Assembly (NCBI GenBank): GCA_950295325.1
Contig: OX485804.1
Coordinates: forward strand, 64,572,533-64,636,532
From: Polytrichum commune
Taxonomy: Eukaryota; Streptophyta; Polytrichopsida; Polytrichales; Polytrichaceae
Reading direction: 5' to 3'
Length of the DNA stretch: 64,000 nt
Shown here: piece after piece, positions 38,023-50,980 of the stretch
Numbering within the stretch: the stretch's first letter is position 1
Layout of the letters: each line of letters begins with the position of its first letter
Made by a program: the position numbers and the translations under genes
Notes under the pieces: generated by a model
Told to the model about the DNA's origin: nothing
Database searches by the model: none
The model's input: the letters and a program-made list of their open reading frames with translations, nothing else

Positions 38023-38267
38023 TAATACAAGGGTACCATGGATATCAACATAAATTATGTCTACTAATGATGATACTACTTGGAAACTTCATAAGCATGT
38101 GTTCGGGCCAAGGTTAGACATCCATGTCTTTGATTGGGCCCTCACCAACATTATTTAATTTGAAAACACAATCAATTATATTTTGCATGTATTTTCTTCT
38201 TTTGGATGATCTAATTTTGGAATTAGTATTAAAGATTCTAGATTAGTCTAGAGGGATCCATTCCCGG

Positions 38268-40296
38268 GGGGTGGACTCTTCATACCACATACGAACTAAC
38301 ATGAGTGTACGAAGGGGTATTATTTGGCTGGGGATTCGTGGCACTCAAGTAAAATCATCCATCCAAGATATCGTGGATGAAGTGGCTCCAATAAAAAAAA
38401 GCCCCCCTATGGGGTTGAGGGCCGATTCATTCGAATGTGACGTCACTAGACTAATTCGGGGCCTTTGACTCTATTTCCGGAATCAATTTGCCCAAAAATA
38501 GCCATTTAGATGATTCCGCACGGATGATTTTACTTGAGTGCCACGAATCCCTGGCCGTATTATTTGAGGCACTAGCATACATAAGAGAAAGGTATTGTTA
38601 TTTCTCTAGTATGTACATTTCAAAGGGCTATTAAGAATTTTGAAGCACATATAGATGTACAAAAGGGACCTTAAGTTTAGAGAAAACAAATTGACAATAG
38701 ATGTGTTAGTTTCATCCAATACACCTTTTCATCAATAGTTGTCATATGATAATAGTCCTCAATTTCTATTATCTCGATTCATCTCGGGGGGGGGGGGGGC
38801 AGTGTGTTAAAAAGTTAAGGATATAGGTGTGAACAACCACTATTTTATAGGGGGGGTATTACTTTCAATTCTCTTTTTTTTTTCACATGCTATCATTATG
38901 TAAATTTCTACTTTGGGTTAATAGAAAAATGGGTTGCATTACTTATGATTCCAAATTACCTTTTATTCCATACCCTATAGTACTTTAAAGATGTCTAGTG
39001 CCATTTTTGATACCCTATATTACTCTTAAGCCCAATTATAATTTTTTGCTCCCATGTTTTTAAAATACCCTATCATTTGTTCGCACGTGTATTGCTACTC
39101 CAACCAATGACTACCCCCCCCCCCCAAGCGATTCATTCTTGTTAGGGTTTGCATTTGTGTTTTAGTTTTTTACCCATGAGGCTCTTGAAGCACTTATGGG
39201 CTCCCTTGAGTTTCACTCCACATATTAAGGCTACAATATTATGCTTTTGTCTTTGTTTGTTTGATGAAATTGTTGAGTTACATGCTATGGATGAAAAAAT
39301 GTTCAATGACTTTCTCATTAAAAAGTGAAAGTGGGTTCTATATGTAACAAAGGCCTATTTAATTATGAATCATATTGTGTATCCTTAGTGGAGGCATTAT
39401 CATATTATTCTAAAAAGCTTAGTAAAAATACATGAGTCCATTTTCTAGCATTCCGTTTGTATGTATATAATTTTATTTTTCTCTACAAACCTCTCATATA
39501 TAGGGGGTTTGATTTCATAGTGACCCATGCCCGTCATTTAGGATTCCAATGAAGAGTCCAACCCCCAAGGATCCATTTGAGATGAATTGACCACACATTT
39601 ATGGGGGTCAAGTTTTTACTAGATCCTCTTTACATTGGTTATAGCGACCATGGGGGGGGGGGGGGATTCAAAGAGGTGGGTGTCTAGCACTAGCATGTGT
39701 TCAAAGGCAAATTTTAGAGATTCTCTTATGACCATGTAAGTTATTGTTTGTAATTGTTTGGATGCACGAAGGGAAGTTTTTCACGTTCCCAAGGAGTAAG
39801 ATATGTGGGTCTTAACTTGGGGAGTGAACTCTTCATTGGAAACCTCAATGACATACGTGGGTAACTATGAAATAAACCCCTTATATACAAGAATTTTATA
39901 CTAAAAAACAAATGTACATGTACTAACGGTAGGCTAGAAAATGGGCTCATGTATTTATACTAAGATTTTTATTGAAATGTTGTTAATGCCTCCTAGAGAA
40001 TACAAATCGTGATATAAACGTGCCTTCATTACATATAGAAGTCATTGGGGATGATTATCATACGACAACAATGAATGAAAACAGTAAATTGGATGAAACT
40101 AACACATCAAATGTTGTTCTTCGGACCCCCTTTTGTACATCTACCTTTAGTCCAAAATAATTAATAGTCCTTTTAGATGTGCACACTAGAGGAAGCACAA
40201 TAACTCTCCCTTTTGTATAGTATTTACGATATTGTCTCAGATAATACTTCCTTCTAAACTCACGTTAGTTCGTACGTGGTATGAAGAGTCCACCTC
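38268..40296. mobile_element. Foldback element with 0.5-kb arms
   Basis: The right arm, about 39795-40296, is the reverse complement of the left arm, about 38268-39580. The left arm is interrupted by the MITE at 38326-38556 and by about 530 bp near 38790-39325. Shared arm blocks include GTGGACTCTTCATACCAC, GATGTGTTAGTTTCATCCAA, AGATGTACAAAAGGG and AATACATGAG. The spacer is about 39580-39795. No transposase ORF is seen. Superfamily unassigned. Confidence 0.75.
38326..38556. mobile_element. Mutator-like MITE
   Basis: This 231-bp element has inverted termini of about 35 bp sharing GGGATTCGTGGCACTCAAGT onward, and an exact 9-bp duplication GTATTATTT at 38317-38325 and 38557-38565. The 9-bp target length indicates the Mutator superfamily. 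It is nested in the left arm of the foldback element, so it is the younger insertion. Confidence 0.83.
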
Positions 40297-43200
40297 CTAG
40301 GGTCTTGAGTGGTTCATTTTTCTTGTTCTCAATCTTCTATCGATCAGATTTACGTCCTCAAACTTGTGTTCTAGGTCTTGCAAATCTATGGGGAAACATC
40401 AACAACAACAAAAAAAACATATTCAAAATTGGACCTACAACGACAAGCTCTCGGTTAAAATCTAAGCTACCTCATGGAGGTCGCTTTAGAGTGTTTGAAA
40501 GTTCGAGCTCTTGACTTTTTAAGCACAAGCTAATCTTGTTTGTCAATCCTTTAACAAAATAGTACAATTCTCCTCCCGATTACATTCATTATTGAGTGTG
40601 GAGTACTTCTTGAAACTTGAAGACTTGGTCCAATCTCTTTAAAACATATGTCTTTATGATGTTTGTTCTTTGATATTTACTTAACCACACACCAATAAAA
40701 AGTGAAGTGTCACATTAATCGAGACAAGTGACCAAATAACACTAGCATAGGTCTTTAATGCATGCAACGCCAAGGTGACACTCACTAATCATGATAGCAA
40801 GTTGCCAAATGGATCGGAACCCCACAGAAGTTAGTATGCCATGATTAACTATGCATGAAAATATTTAGTTTGAACACTAAAAAAGTTAAGATGACATGGT
40901 TGATAAAAATGAATACATGTAGCTCAAATATGCTACTTTTTGCTTGGAAAGGCCCAACATGGGCCTCTTAGACGCTTAGGGGTTAAGATGAGTGAGTTTC
41001 TATACATAGTGGATATTAAACTAATAAGAACAGATACTACACTTGAACTTAGCCAAAAGGCCGAGAAGTGTGTGCTTTTGTAACCCAATTAATGATGATG
41101 ACCACATAAGGCCACATACTTTACTTGTGAACAACCCCTTGAGGCTTAATTGGCTTACTAGGTATGGAACTTGCAATCTCCTCACATATTGATTGTCGAG
41201 AAGAAGTCTATGGGCGATGAAAACAACTTCTGGCTTCTGGTGAGGCCACGTTGCCTGTGCTTTCTCAACCGTCGGATTTGACCGATGTAACCCTCCTCCC
41301 CTGATCTCCTCCGTCCACTGCGAGTATGTTGATGAGTATGATACAAGACTAAAGGTTAGTTATGACATATAATCAAACTTAACTTCAAGATAGCCTATGA
41401 AGTTTCAATTCATTAAGGTTGAGGCATCTACAACTAATAAAGTAAGAGATGTTTGCATTTGTTTAGGAGGAGTAATAGCAAGGGATTTCTTTCCTTGCGA
41501 AGAGAAACAAATTCTGAGGAGAATGTAATTCTCTTTACATGTTTTTCATGAATATGGAAATCCTTACAAATTCCAAAGCGGTAAAGTTTAGGGGAACACA
41601 TAGACAATCTGTAGGTTAACCCATAACCGCTCATCTAAATGCTAATACTTGGCTATGACAGTCGTCAAAACTCTATGAAGGTAATCAATCACAAGCCGCC
41701 ACCACATAGACCTTACCTACATTCACCTAAAAAATATAAATCTCATCCATGTTGGCATTACATGTTCCCCAATGAGTGGTTCAATGAACCTAGTTGACTT
41801 TGGATGCCTCGACCTTAGACATGTATATCCTCTCAAAACAAAACCGCGTCTTTCAAATATTATGTACAACCCTAATTTAAAACTCCCATGATAAAAAATA
41901 ACATCTATACATTGATTATCCCGCAGCTAGAACTGGTGTTGATTTCAAAGTACACTAAAGGGTACTCTATTTCATCTTTACCAATGCCAGAATGTAGTTT
42001 CCACGTGGAATTCAACTGTTCCAAATTGATGCAAGATTGACATGTGTCAAGATATAAGGAAAAATATATTATTATTTATCATAATGGATTATCCTTTACA
42101 AAAGTGTGGACCACACCATTGGTACATTTCACACACCGACTGCATATGACCAATAAAGTTACCAATGTACGTTATATGTCACCCTAAAAAATAGTTTATA
42201 TGAATGCTATTATTAAAAAAAATGCATTAGATAAGTGATGGATTTTGAGTGGGGTCACCATTAGTCATTCTAAGCTTACAATAAGAGCAAGTAACCTTAA
42301 ACACCTAGATCAAATGACAATGATGTTCACGCCACAACCATTGTGAGGAGGAAATTATCACAATGATGTGGCATCATTCTATTGGCTATAAAGAGGATGG
42401 TTATAGTCCACAGGGGACCCACAACCATTTACTCTCATGATTGGTATGCTAAAAATAACATGATCACTTATAATATTGGTTTCTCACTTAGGTCAATTCT
42501 CCCTCAATTTGCTTATGTATGAAACCAACACATAACATTGCCCAAAACTAGGATTTAAGTATATTTGGATTTTTGCATGAATTTTGGACAATTTCAACCA
42601 TTGATATAACGTACACTAGATCACAAACTTCACAAATATGGAGGTTGGTGAACATGGAATACAAACATTCGAAGTTGTGGTTGTTGTGTTGTTGTTTTAT
42701 TGTTGTCATTTGATGTTTTTGTCCTCACAAGTGCACATTTCTTATTCTTTTTGGACAAATGTTACTTAGATGTTACATCCAAGTACGGATAATAATTGTG
42801 CCCTTCTTTGCACTCCTGCAATTTGTGAAGGCAATTGGCTATAAAAATTCAAAGTTGAGCTCCCTATGTCATTTATCATAATCTCTAAACACTTGAGGGG
42901 GTTTCCTTTGCTAATTGACATGCTTTCAATAATGGAATTTATGATGTAGTGCAAAACACACATGTGCTAGTGCATTCCATAGTGGTGGAATGCATTGTGA
43001 AGCTCAAAACCATGTGAAGGTACCAAGGTTTCCCGAAGCCTTTTTTAAACATGGTAAGGCCCTCCGTGTCTCACTTTACATAAATCAAGGACCTTGCCCT
43101 TGGGTCACAACCCTTGCTTCCTATAGAACCCTCCCCTCAATGCCTTCCCCTACACATAATGGACCTTTAGGACATTTAAGGGTAAAGGTATGTATACGCA

Positions 43201-43500
43201 AAACCGACACTAACCTAAAACCAACACTTGAAAATCTTGTACAATAGGTACTTATCAAAAACCGATAAGAATACACGCCACGTGAAACATCTCATACATG
43301 TGTTGATTTTAGGTCACCTACAACCAAACTTAAAACCCTTCAAACATTCGCGTACGATATCCGGATGATGCGTTCTTTGATGCATTGGAAATTTGGAATC
43401 CTTCTAAACTTGTGAAGAGTTTAAATACATAAAATTTTCATGCATAATAATACAAGATATGCTCAGCGCCTATTTTTAATGTTGTAGGTGTGCTGATCTT
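40297..43500. other. AT-rich intergenic region
   Basis: No gene is recognised apart from the U2 fragment at 41.0 kb and the dispersed repeat at about 41.96-42.06 kb. Open frames here are short and have no family signal. Confidence 0.4.
41008..41073 (-). pseudogene. U2 snRNA 5' fragment
   Basis: The minus strand reads CTTCTCGGCCTTTTGGCTAA, then CAAGTGTAGTATCTGTTCTT and TTTAATATC, about nucleotides 5-65 of U2 with few changes. Homology stops at stem II. No U2 3' half follows, and no plant snRNA promoter element is evident upstream. Confidence 0.75.
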
Positions 43501-43860
43501 AGAAGCTTTAGTGTGCTGTAGGAGCGAACTAAGCATCACGCTAACTTCCAGTCAGCTTAAGTTCCCGAATTGGAAGCAGGGATGAGGTTCCCGTGTTCCC
43601 AATGCATCCCCAAGGCGTTCCCAAGGAGTTCCCAAGGCGTTCCCGAGTCGGCAGTGAAACGACCGACCTAGTCGCGCGAAGGCAGCGTGAAAGACAAGGA
43701 AGGAAGGAAGGGGAGAGAGAGAGACAGAGAGAGAGCTCTCGTGAAAGGGGGAGTTCTCTTTTGTGGTTGGCGGTGTTCAATGTTGCGACTCGCGGAGTTG
43801 GAGAGAGCGCGGCGGTCGATTACGGTAACCAATTACGGAAGACTGTTACAGAAATTTTCT

Positions 43861-44756
43861 GTAGGAAGAGGATCGGGGAGGTCTGGACCAGAAGGCGAGG
43901 GTTTGATATAGAGACTACTGTGTTCGTTCGGCGGAGCAGTTGTTGTTGCTGCTGCTGCTGCATGTATCATAATTTATGCAAATTGAAGAGTCAGTGGCAG
44001 TCGGTATGTTGTTCTTGTGCATGTAGTTTTAGCTTTGTTGTCCAGGAGGATGCAGAAGTTGGGGGAGTGATGATGAGGAGGGAGGGGAATTGGAAGGGGG
44101 AGAGGGTTTGACGGTAGCGGTGGTCCTGGTAACTAATTAGGGGCGAATTGCTAGAGAATCCTTCTGTAGGGAGAGGATCGGGGAGGTCTGAAAAAGAAAA
44201 CGTGGGTTTGAAAGAGAGAAACTGTGTTCGGCGGAGCAGTTGTTGCTGTATGTATCATAATTTATGCAAATTGAAGAGTCGGTGGCAGTCTGTATGCTGT
44301 TCTTGTGCATGTAGCGTTAGGTTTATGTCTTTAGGATGATGCAGAAGGTGGAGTGAGTAGGGAAGGGAATTGGTAGGGAAGGGTTTGACGTTGGCAGTAG
44401 CGGTGGTCTCGGTAACAATTTAGGGGAAGATTGTTATTTAGAGTCTTTCTGTAGGGAGGGGATCGGGGTCGTTTGGAGAAGAAGTGAGGGCTTGGTAAAG
44501 AGACTATGTGCGGCGGAAAGCGTGATGATGTGCATGTTGATGCAGCATGTGTCATAATTTGTACAAATTGAAGAGTCGGTGGCAGTCGGTGTGTTGTTGT
44601 TCTTGTGCATGTAGCGTTAGGTTTTTTTTTACTTACCTTTCTTTAGGAAGTTGCAAAGGTGGTGAAGTGAGGAGGAGGGAGGGGAATTGGTAGGGGAGAG
44701 GGTTTGGCGGTTGTGTGTGGTGGTGGTCCTGGCAGCGGATGATGAGTTTGGTAACT
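43861..44756 (+). repeat. Three tandem copies of a roughly 300-bp unit
   Basis: Units 43861-44165, 44166-44450 and 44451 to about 44756 each start GTAGG(G/A)AG(A/G)GGATCGGGG. Each continues with GGCGGA, TCATAATTT(A/G)T(G/A)CAAATTG, AAGAGTC(A/G)GTGGCAGTC, CTTGTGCATGTAG and GGGAATTGG. They lie 0.3-1.2 kb upstream of the CUE gene start and may be promoter or 5' untranslated sequence. A short GTTCCCAAGG(C/A)GTTCCC array precedes them at about 43590-43650. Confidence 0.85.
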
Positions 44757-45085
44757 CGACCGGTGCAGGGGGGAGGATCCATCTAAGGGAGTCAGTCGGG
44801 GTTATATTGAGAGTTGGGGTTGCATGAGTTCGGGGTATGAACGGTCCCTTCCATGCATTTTAGTCGACCATGGAGCCGAACTCGATTGCGCATCTCTGGC
44901 GTTCTTTGCGTGACCGTAAGTCAGAAGAAACTGAGTCTAGTTATTGTGTGTTGCTAGGGACTGTCTGTGTGCAGCGTATTGTGCTCTGTTTTTTGTAAAC
45001 ATTGCCCTACGTCGGAAATTGCGTTTTTGAGGGAATCGGCCACCTTGTGGGCTTTGCCGTGATTCTGAATTGTTCCAATTTGCCA

Positions 45086-48000
45086 ATGGCAGGTACAATG
45101 GAGAAGGATGCGAAGGAGTGGGGAAACAAGGTGCAACGTGCGTCGTTGAAGGCTTTGAGGGAAATTTTTCCGGAGGTTAGTGCTGACCAGGGTTTCCTCC
45201 ATGGGGTTATTGAAAAGAAGGATTGTTATAGAGAGTCTTCCAATCGGAACACCTTGCAATCGTATAGCAGGCAGGAAGAGGGATGACATGATAATGGTTG
45301 TGTGAGCGGTTTGATATTTTTTAAAACTATGCTCAGAGGGCCAGAGTGGTCAATAATGCATATATCGTGCATGCTTATTATTCACTTCTATATTAGAAGC
45401 ACACGCTTATTGTGTTTGTTGCCCTCTCTTTATTTTTTGTTACTATTCTGAGAGGTATCACATCATGTTTCTATGTCATTCCCACACCACTTGTCTTTCT
45501 CAAACAACATTGTGTTCTTTTTTGATTGATATGTTTCATCTATGAGAATAATTTTGACACATGCACATGATCAGGTGGATTTACGCATCCTTAAAGGGAC
45601 AGTGCTTGATCATGGAGATGATATTAAGGGAGCTGTCAAGTTTATAGTTACAGAAGTGCTCGAGCAACCCTTCAACGAGCACATGACAGATGCACCTGTA
45701 TCTGAACCTGTCAAGGATTTTAGTGATACGAACCTTACTGAATCACATGTGGAGGAGCAGAATCCTGGAACTGCTGATGACAAATTAATTCAAATGACTG
45801 AAGTGACAGTGGATACAATTGACTTAGACCCTTTTGGTTTCCACACAAAGTTTCTTGACAACATATCTTGTGAGAAACGACAAGGTTCCCACTTCTCATT
45901 TAGGGATGATTATGAAGGGACTGCTTTTGAACTACAAGCAGAAAGTCCATCATCAACAAAAGGGATATTGATTGCAAACATGACAGGACTGGAATCTGGT
46001 ACGTCTGATGCTGTGCTAAACTCATCACATTTGGAATTTTCAAGTCTGAGACATCAGGGAATAGATGTTTAGCAGATTGCAGTTTGATTTTTCATATGTG
46101 AATTTAGTGTGACTCAATTTGGCAGTATTTTCAATCTCACATCTATGACAAACTCGAGCTAAATGATGGGCTTGTTGTTCATAAACGGAGTTATCTTTTC
46201 TGTGTGCATCATTGTTGGGTGCAGAAACACAAATGGATTATAATGTACCCGACATGTGTATTGCAGATATGATGTCAGAATCAATGACAGAGTGCAGGTC
46301 AAATGAATTGGCCTTTGGTGAGATGTCTGTGCAACAGCATCCAGGTGATGAGAAGGACGGAGGTGAAACTCTGATAATCAGCCAAATTCATGATTCACCT
46401 TCTGATGTGGAAGTAAAGGAAGAGACTGCACCCCTCGTAGAATCTCTATATGGGAGCGTTTTGGATGTTGGAATTGAAGCAGATTTTCTATCGGGCAACA
46501 TGGGTAACAAGAGAATGGAGCAATCATGGAGTGATGGTGACAAAAGTGAGAAGCAAATTGTTAGTAGAGGTAGTAGATGGGCTTACGATAGTGATGATGA
46601 TTACTCGGACATGCAGGAGTCAAAGAGCTCACTTGTGGTAGGTCCTTCCGGACAGTTTGGTTCTATGTCCTCTTATGCAGATGAAGGTGGCAGGCTGATG
46701 GAATCATCAATATTGGATGAGACAACAGATGGACTATTTAATAGTAGCTCCAACAGCCTCATCAACATTTCATCACAACAACTTAGTGTGGACGCACTTG
46801 AAGAGTTGGTAAATGACGCCAAGTCTGACAAGGTAATTATCTCCTGAGGTTCACTATGCTTGCATATAGGCCTCTCATAAATCTGTCATGTAGAGGATTG
46901 AAAAATACTTGGGAAATGCTTGTGAAGGGATTACTGAAGTCTCCCAGATGATGCTGCAGTTTAATTTAATGAATTGCCATCACTGTGCAATGTAGAATTG
47001 GTACATATGTACGTATGTACGTACATTTTTGTACACATGCCGGATTTGACCTATACCGAATATGACTTGTGCTCAGGATGCCTTGACTTCAGCAATTGAG
47101 GAGATGAGATTAATGAGAAGGACAGTGGAAGTAGCCGAGTCAGCTGCTCAGCAAGCCAAGAAAGCTGCACTGAATGGTGGTGTGGACATCCTTGCAAAAG
47201 TTGATGAGATGCATCTTATGCTTGAGCGAGCTCGTGCAGCCAATGAGACGGTATTATCTGGATGCACATTATCTTTATTTTGTAATTTCAGTATAGGAAT
47301 TTGAGATGGAGATTGCTCTGTAAATATTTGTGCTGTGGTTATTATCATTTCATGGTGGGGAAGGGGCGTTACAAGTGTGATTCAATTCCTGTGCCTTGAG
47401 ATTGCAGCGTGCTGGGGAGGTGTATGGAGAAAAAGCTGTTCTTGGAACTGAATCTCAAGAATTGCAGCGTCGACTTGCTCAACTGAAAATAGAGAAGGAT
47501 AAAGCGTTTGCAGCTGTTAATGAAGTATGTGACATCCTGTATCATTGAAGCCTTTTTGAGTTCACACTTGAACCTTTCTTGGTTGACACAGTACTAGCTT
47601 TGTAGCAGCATATTTTACATTACGCAGTCATGTTCATCTCTGAAACACTTTCTTTAGTGTCTTCATCCTAATGGCTTTCTTGAATTATATTGCAATTGTA
47701 TCTCAGATTTTGTCATATAATCTGATTGTGTTGCCTATGATATCTAATCAGATGCGGGCAACCCTCCAAGCACGAATTGATCAAGCAAATCAGGAGAAAG
47801 AGCAAGCAGAAGCAGAGAAACAGCAAAAAGAAGAGAGCGCTTTGAACTTGTTAAATATAGAGAATGAGTTCATGGCAAAGGTGGCGGATGAATCACGCAA
47901 CCTTGATGCTGAAGAAGAGGCATGCACTAAGGTAATCTTACCCTTTACTGTCTGGGGGGCTAGGTCTTCATAAAAGACAAAGACCATGTCTTATGTTTGA

Positions 48001-49352
48001 ACACTTTCAAGGACCTCACTTTATATGCATGTCTGGGAAAGCATGTTAACAACTCCAATTTCTCCTTTTTGAACAAACTCCAAAGCATTTGGATCATGTG
48101 AGATTGAGAGTGCCAGGAAAATTTGTATGACCAGATAAATGAGGACTTTGCTCTCATCCACTATGCTTGATAACATATTGTATCTTAATTAAAGATGTAG
48201 GTCTTTGAATTTGAAGATGTAAAATCCAGTTTACCCTGTCACCAAGTGACCCAAGCGATCCCTGCAGACAAAATACTATGACCTAACATGTATCATGAAC
48301 TTGCTTGCAAACGTCCATCTTGTTTTGGGCTCCTTCCTACATTGAACTGAGTCTTTTTCTTCCATGTTGCAGCTCCGAGACTTCCTGATAGAGAGGGGCA
48401 GCATTGTCGACTCACTGCAGTAAGTATTGCTCCACATGCTCTAGGTTTGTAATTTTGCTCTTAGGATGCTACAACTACACTCTAAGGTGCATTCTTGCAG
48501 AGCATCTCTTTTGGTCTCATGGGGATTGAACTATAGTTTCTATAGGGATTGGTCTCAAACTGTTCCATTATTTTTTCAATGAACAAACTGTTTCATGGTT
48601 GTAGAATGTTTTGCTGTCTTTGAGATTTCAATAGTGTCTGCCATGGCTTTATTACTCCACAAATGAGAGTCATGTGGATTATTCTACATACAGATGTGAC
48701 TTCTTGAGTCTTGTCTACAAGGTTGATACCGCAGTGAGCTGTATACTATGAGGATGAAAGATCTTACATTGCACAATGCAGCACAGAATATTGTCACGTT
48801 CATATGTCTTGTCTCCATTGCCTGAGTAGTCCTGATTCCTGTGTGGTGGGCTGCAGAGGGGAAGTGGCTATCATTTGTGAGGATGTAAAAGCTGTTCAGA
48901 AGCAGCTAGATGAGGGGTTATTAATAGGGGGAGGCAGTTTTGTACAAATGATGAGTTCACGTTCCTCCCATCAAAGCTCTGTTTTATCATCTGTAGCATC
49001 AGGAGCAGGATCTGGCATTCTAAAGACAGGTGATGGCGGGAGTATTCACTCTGGTGCACTGAGCCACTCGGGCAGCAGCTATTTGAGTGCCACTCGAGCT
49101 GGAGAAGTCGAGGCTCGGCTCGAGGATTTTTCAGCTTCCGAGCTTATGAATGAAGTGGCAAAAATGACACTTCTTGAAAGTGGTGCTGACCAGGCATTGC
49201 AATCTCAAAGATCTAGGCCTCTGACTTTCCTTTATGACTCTGGTGATGAAGAAGGGTGGGATCTGCTGGAAACATCCTCTGCTAAGAGTAACAGAAGCTC
49301 TCTTTCTTCAAGCTCAGTGAAGCGGACCAGGTCAGAGGCTTTTGAGTTTTGA
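45086..49352 (+). CDS. CUE-domain, coiled-coil protein (plant CUE protein family)
   Basis: Exons 45086-45175, 45575-45998, 46225-46832, 47077-47250, 47408-47524, 47752-47931, 48373-48419 and 48857-49352 join in phase to 711 codons. Exons 1 and 2 form an N-terminal CUE ubiquitin-binding domain: LKALREIFPE is followed by VDLRILKG, then a final helix IKGAVKFIVTEVL. An acidic low-complexity middle follows, then a long coiled coil (EEMRLMRRTVEVAESAAQQA through LRDFLIERG), and a Ser-rich C-terminus (SSRSSHQSSVLSSVASGAGS). The arrangement matches the plant CUE-protein family (Arabidopsis At5g32440 type). The role is probably binding of ubiquitin or ubiquitinated partners; the pathway is unknown. The start could be ATG 45086 or 45098, both in frame. 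No membrane segment. Confidence 0.88.
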
Positions 49353-50880
49353 TCTGCATACTGTTTGCTTGCAGCGGCCATGCCTCACATTTACATGGAC
49401 TAGAAAGATTATCCAAGCCTGGCCTGGTTTTGATATTCAAGGAAGTCCCATGTTGGTGAATAGCCCCAAATTACACAAGTCACCTGAACAGATGGCTATG
49501 GTGGTATCATTACTATGGTGACAATGGTGGTATGATTAGGCTATGGTGTCTGTGGTGGCCAGGGTCAGGGCATGTCTCTCTTCCCTACCTGTCTGACTCA
49601 CAGGCACACAAATCACTTCAAGATCACCTAGATTTTGATTCAATAATCTCATCTACACATAAACTTGCAGCAGCCACAACCTAATTACACCAAACTTGAA
49701 GAGGTTGAAGGTTGCATTTATATTGTAGTGAAGGATCAGCATTGGTGCAGATTTTTGCAGAAGCAGGTTGATGAAGGTGGTCCTGAAGGATCATTGGATG
49801 CTTATTAATGAAGGACCCTTATGGAAAATATCTGATTTGGAAGCTGCTAAAGGTTTTTGATAAAATCACAACATATTCCCATTTTGCAAGTTGTAACCAT
49901 GGATGGGGTGGAGCTTGTAAAAGGTTCCAACATGCACACCTATGTTTGATTCTCGCACTGTGGATTGGGGTTTCCGAGCATAATTTTTGCCAAGGTTTCC
50001 GAGGAACTGTGCTTTGGTGTTTTGTCACTTTGGCTGAGCAATACCTTTGTCACTGGTGTTGTCAGGTAGCTTCCAAGATTCAGCTGCTACTAGGCCCTAG
50101 ATTTTCTCTCATGTTTGCAGATGTACTGCTTATTCGTTGTGTATATGTATATATCATTCACAAGTTATGACAGCACGAATTGCCAGCTATAGTACACTAT
50201 GCATAGGTCCTAAGCACATATGTAAGCTCTCATTGACTTTCATGTTGGCTGGGAACTATCTTTTCTATCTGTGCAGCATGTGAAAGTGGAATCCTCTGTT
50301 TAGATAGCTACACTATTTATGGATGTTATGTAATTGCAGCACTGTGTGAATTTTGCTTCCTGAAGATGGTCATGGTTTAGGTTTTTATTGAATGATGGCT
50401 GCAAATCTGTTGCAATCTATAACCAAAACATTGTGCATGTGCAGTAAAGGTGGTTTTCAGGGTATCTCTTTTGCACAGATGACTTTTGTGTGGATCATTG
50501 TCAAGATTTATCAAGATTAGTATATACTGGCTTTGGGATGACAAGATATTTACATGCATGCTGGTTATCATGAGTGCCTTTAGAAACCATTGAACAGAAC
50601 AAGTATTCCAGAGATTCTTGGCAGATAATTAACCTTTTATCTAAGGTATGTGGCCCTATTGTGGCCACTTCCAATTCCAGAGACGATTTTGGCTGTTCAA
50701 TCAGATTGGGAAGTGTCTTATCCAGTTAGCAATTGTGAACCACATATATTGGCATTTCAAGTTCAGACTCAATGCAAAACTCATATGAAGTTAAAGAAGA
50801 AGATCCGTTGAAGTGATCACATAGGCCCTCCGTATTCTGTAAACTATTGAACATACTCGAGCATGAAGCAGTCAAATACA
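49353..50880 (+). other. 3' flank of the CUE gene
   Basis: Probably 3' untranslated sequence in its first part. A 120-codon frame at 49808-50170 has no recognisable domain. No RNA gene seen. Confidence 0.35.
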
Positions 50881-50980
50881 ACAGTGAATCATACTCTCTC
50901 AATCAACAATGTCTACAATTAGTTCATAGCACGATGGGATACTACAAATTAAGCACCTGAGAACATTAGAGACATTGTAC

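Noticed and set aside
38271-38468. 65-codon ORF
   Set aside because: It lies across the foldback arm and the Mutator-like MITE, so it is chance coding.
39741-39800. Possible fifth U2 3'-end fragment
   Set aside because: ATTGTTTGGAT(G/C)C(A/C)CGAAG resembles the flank of the 63-kb U2 copy, but the similarity is too short and the U2 stem-loops are not preserved.
45086-49352. Shadow frames across the CUE gene exons
   Set aside because: They run through introns or antisense to conserved exons and carry no family motifs.
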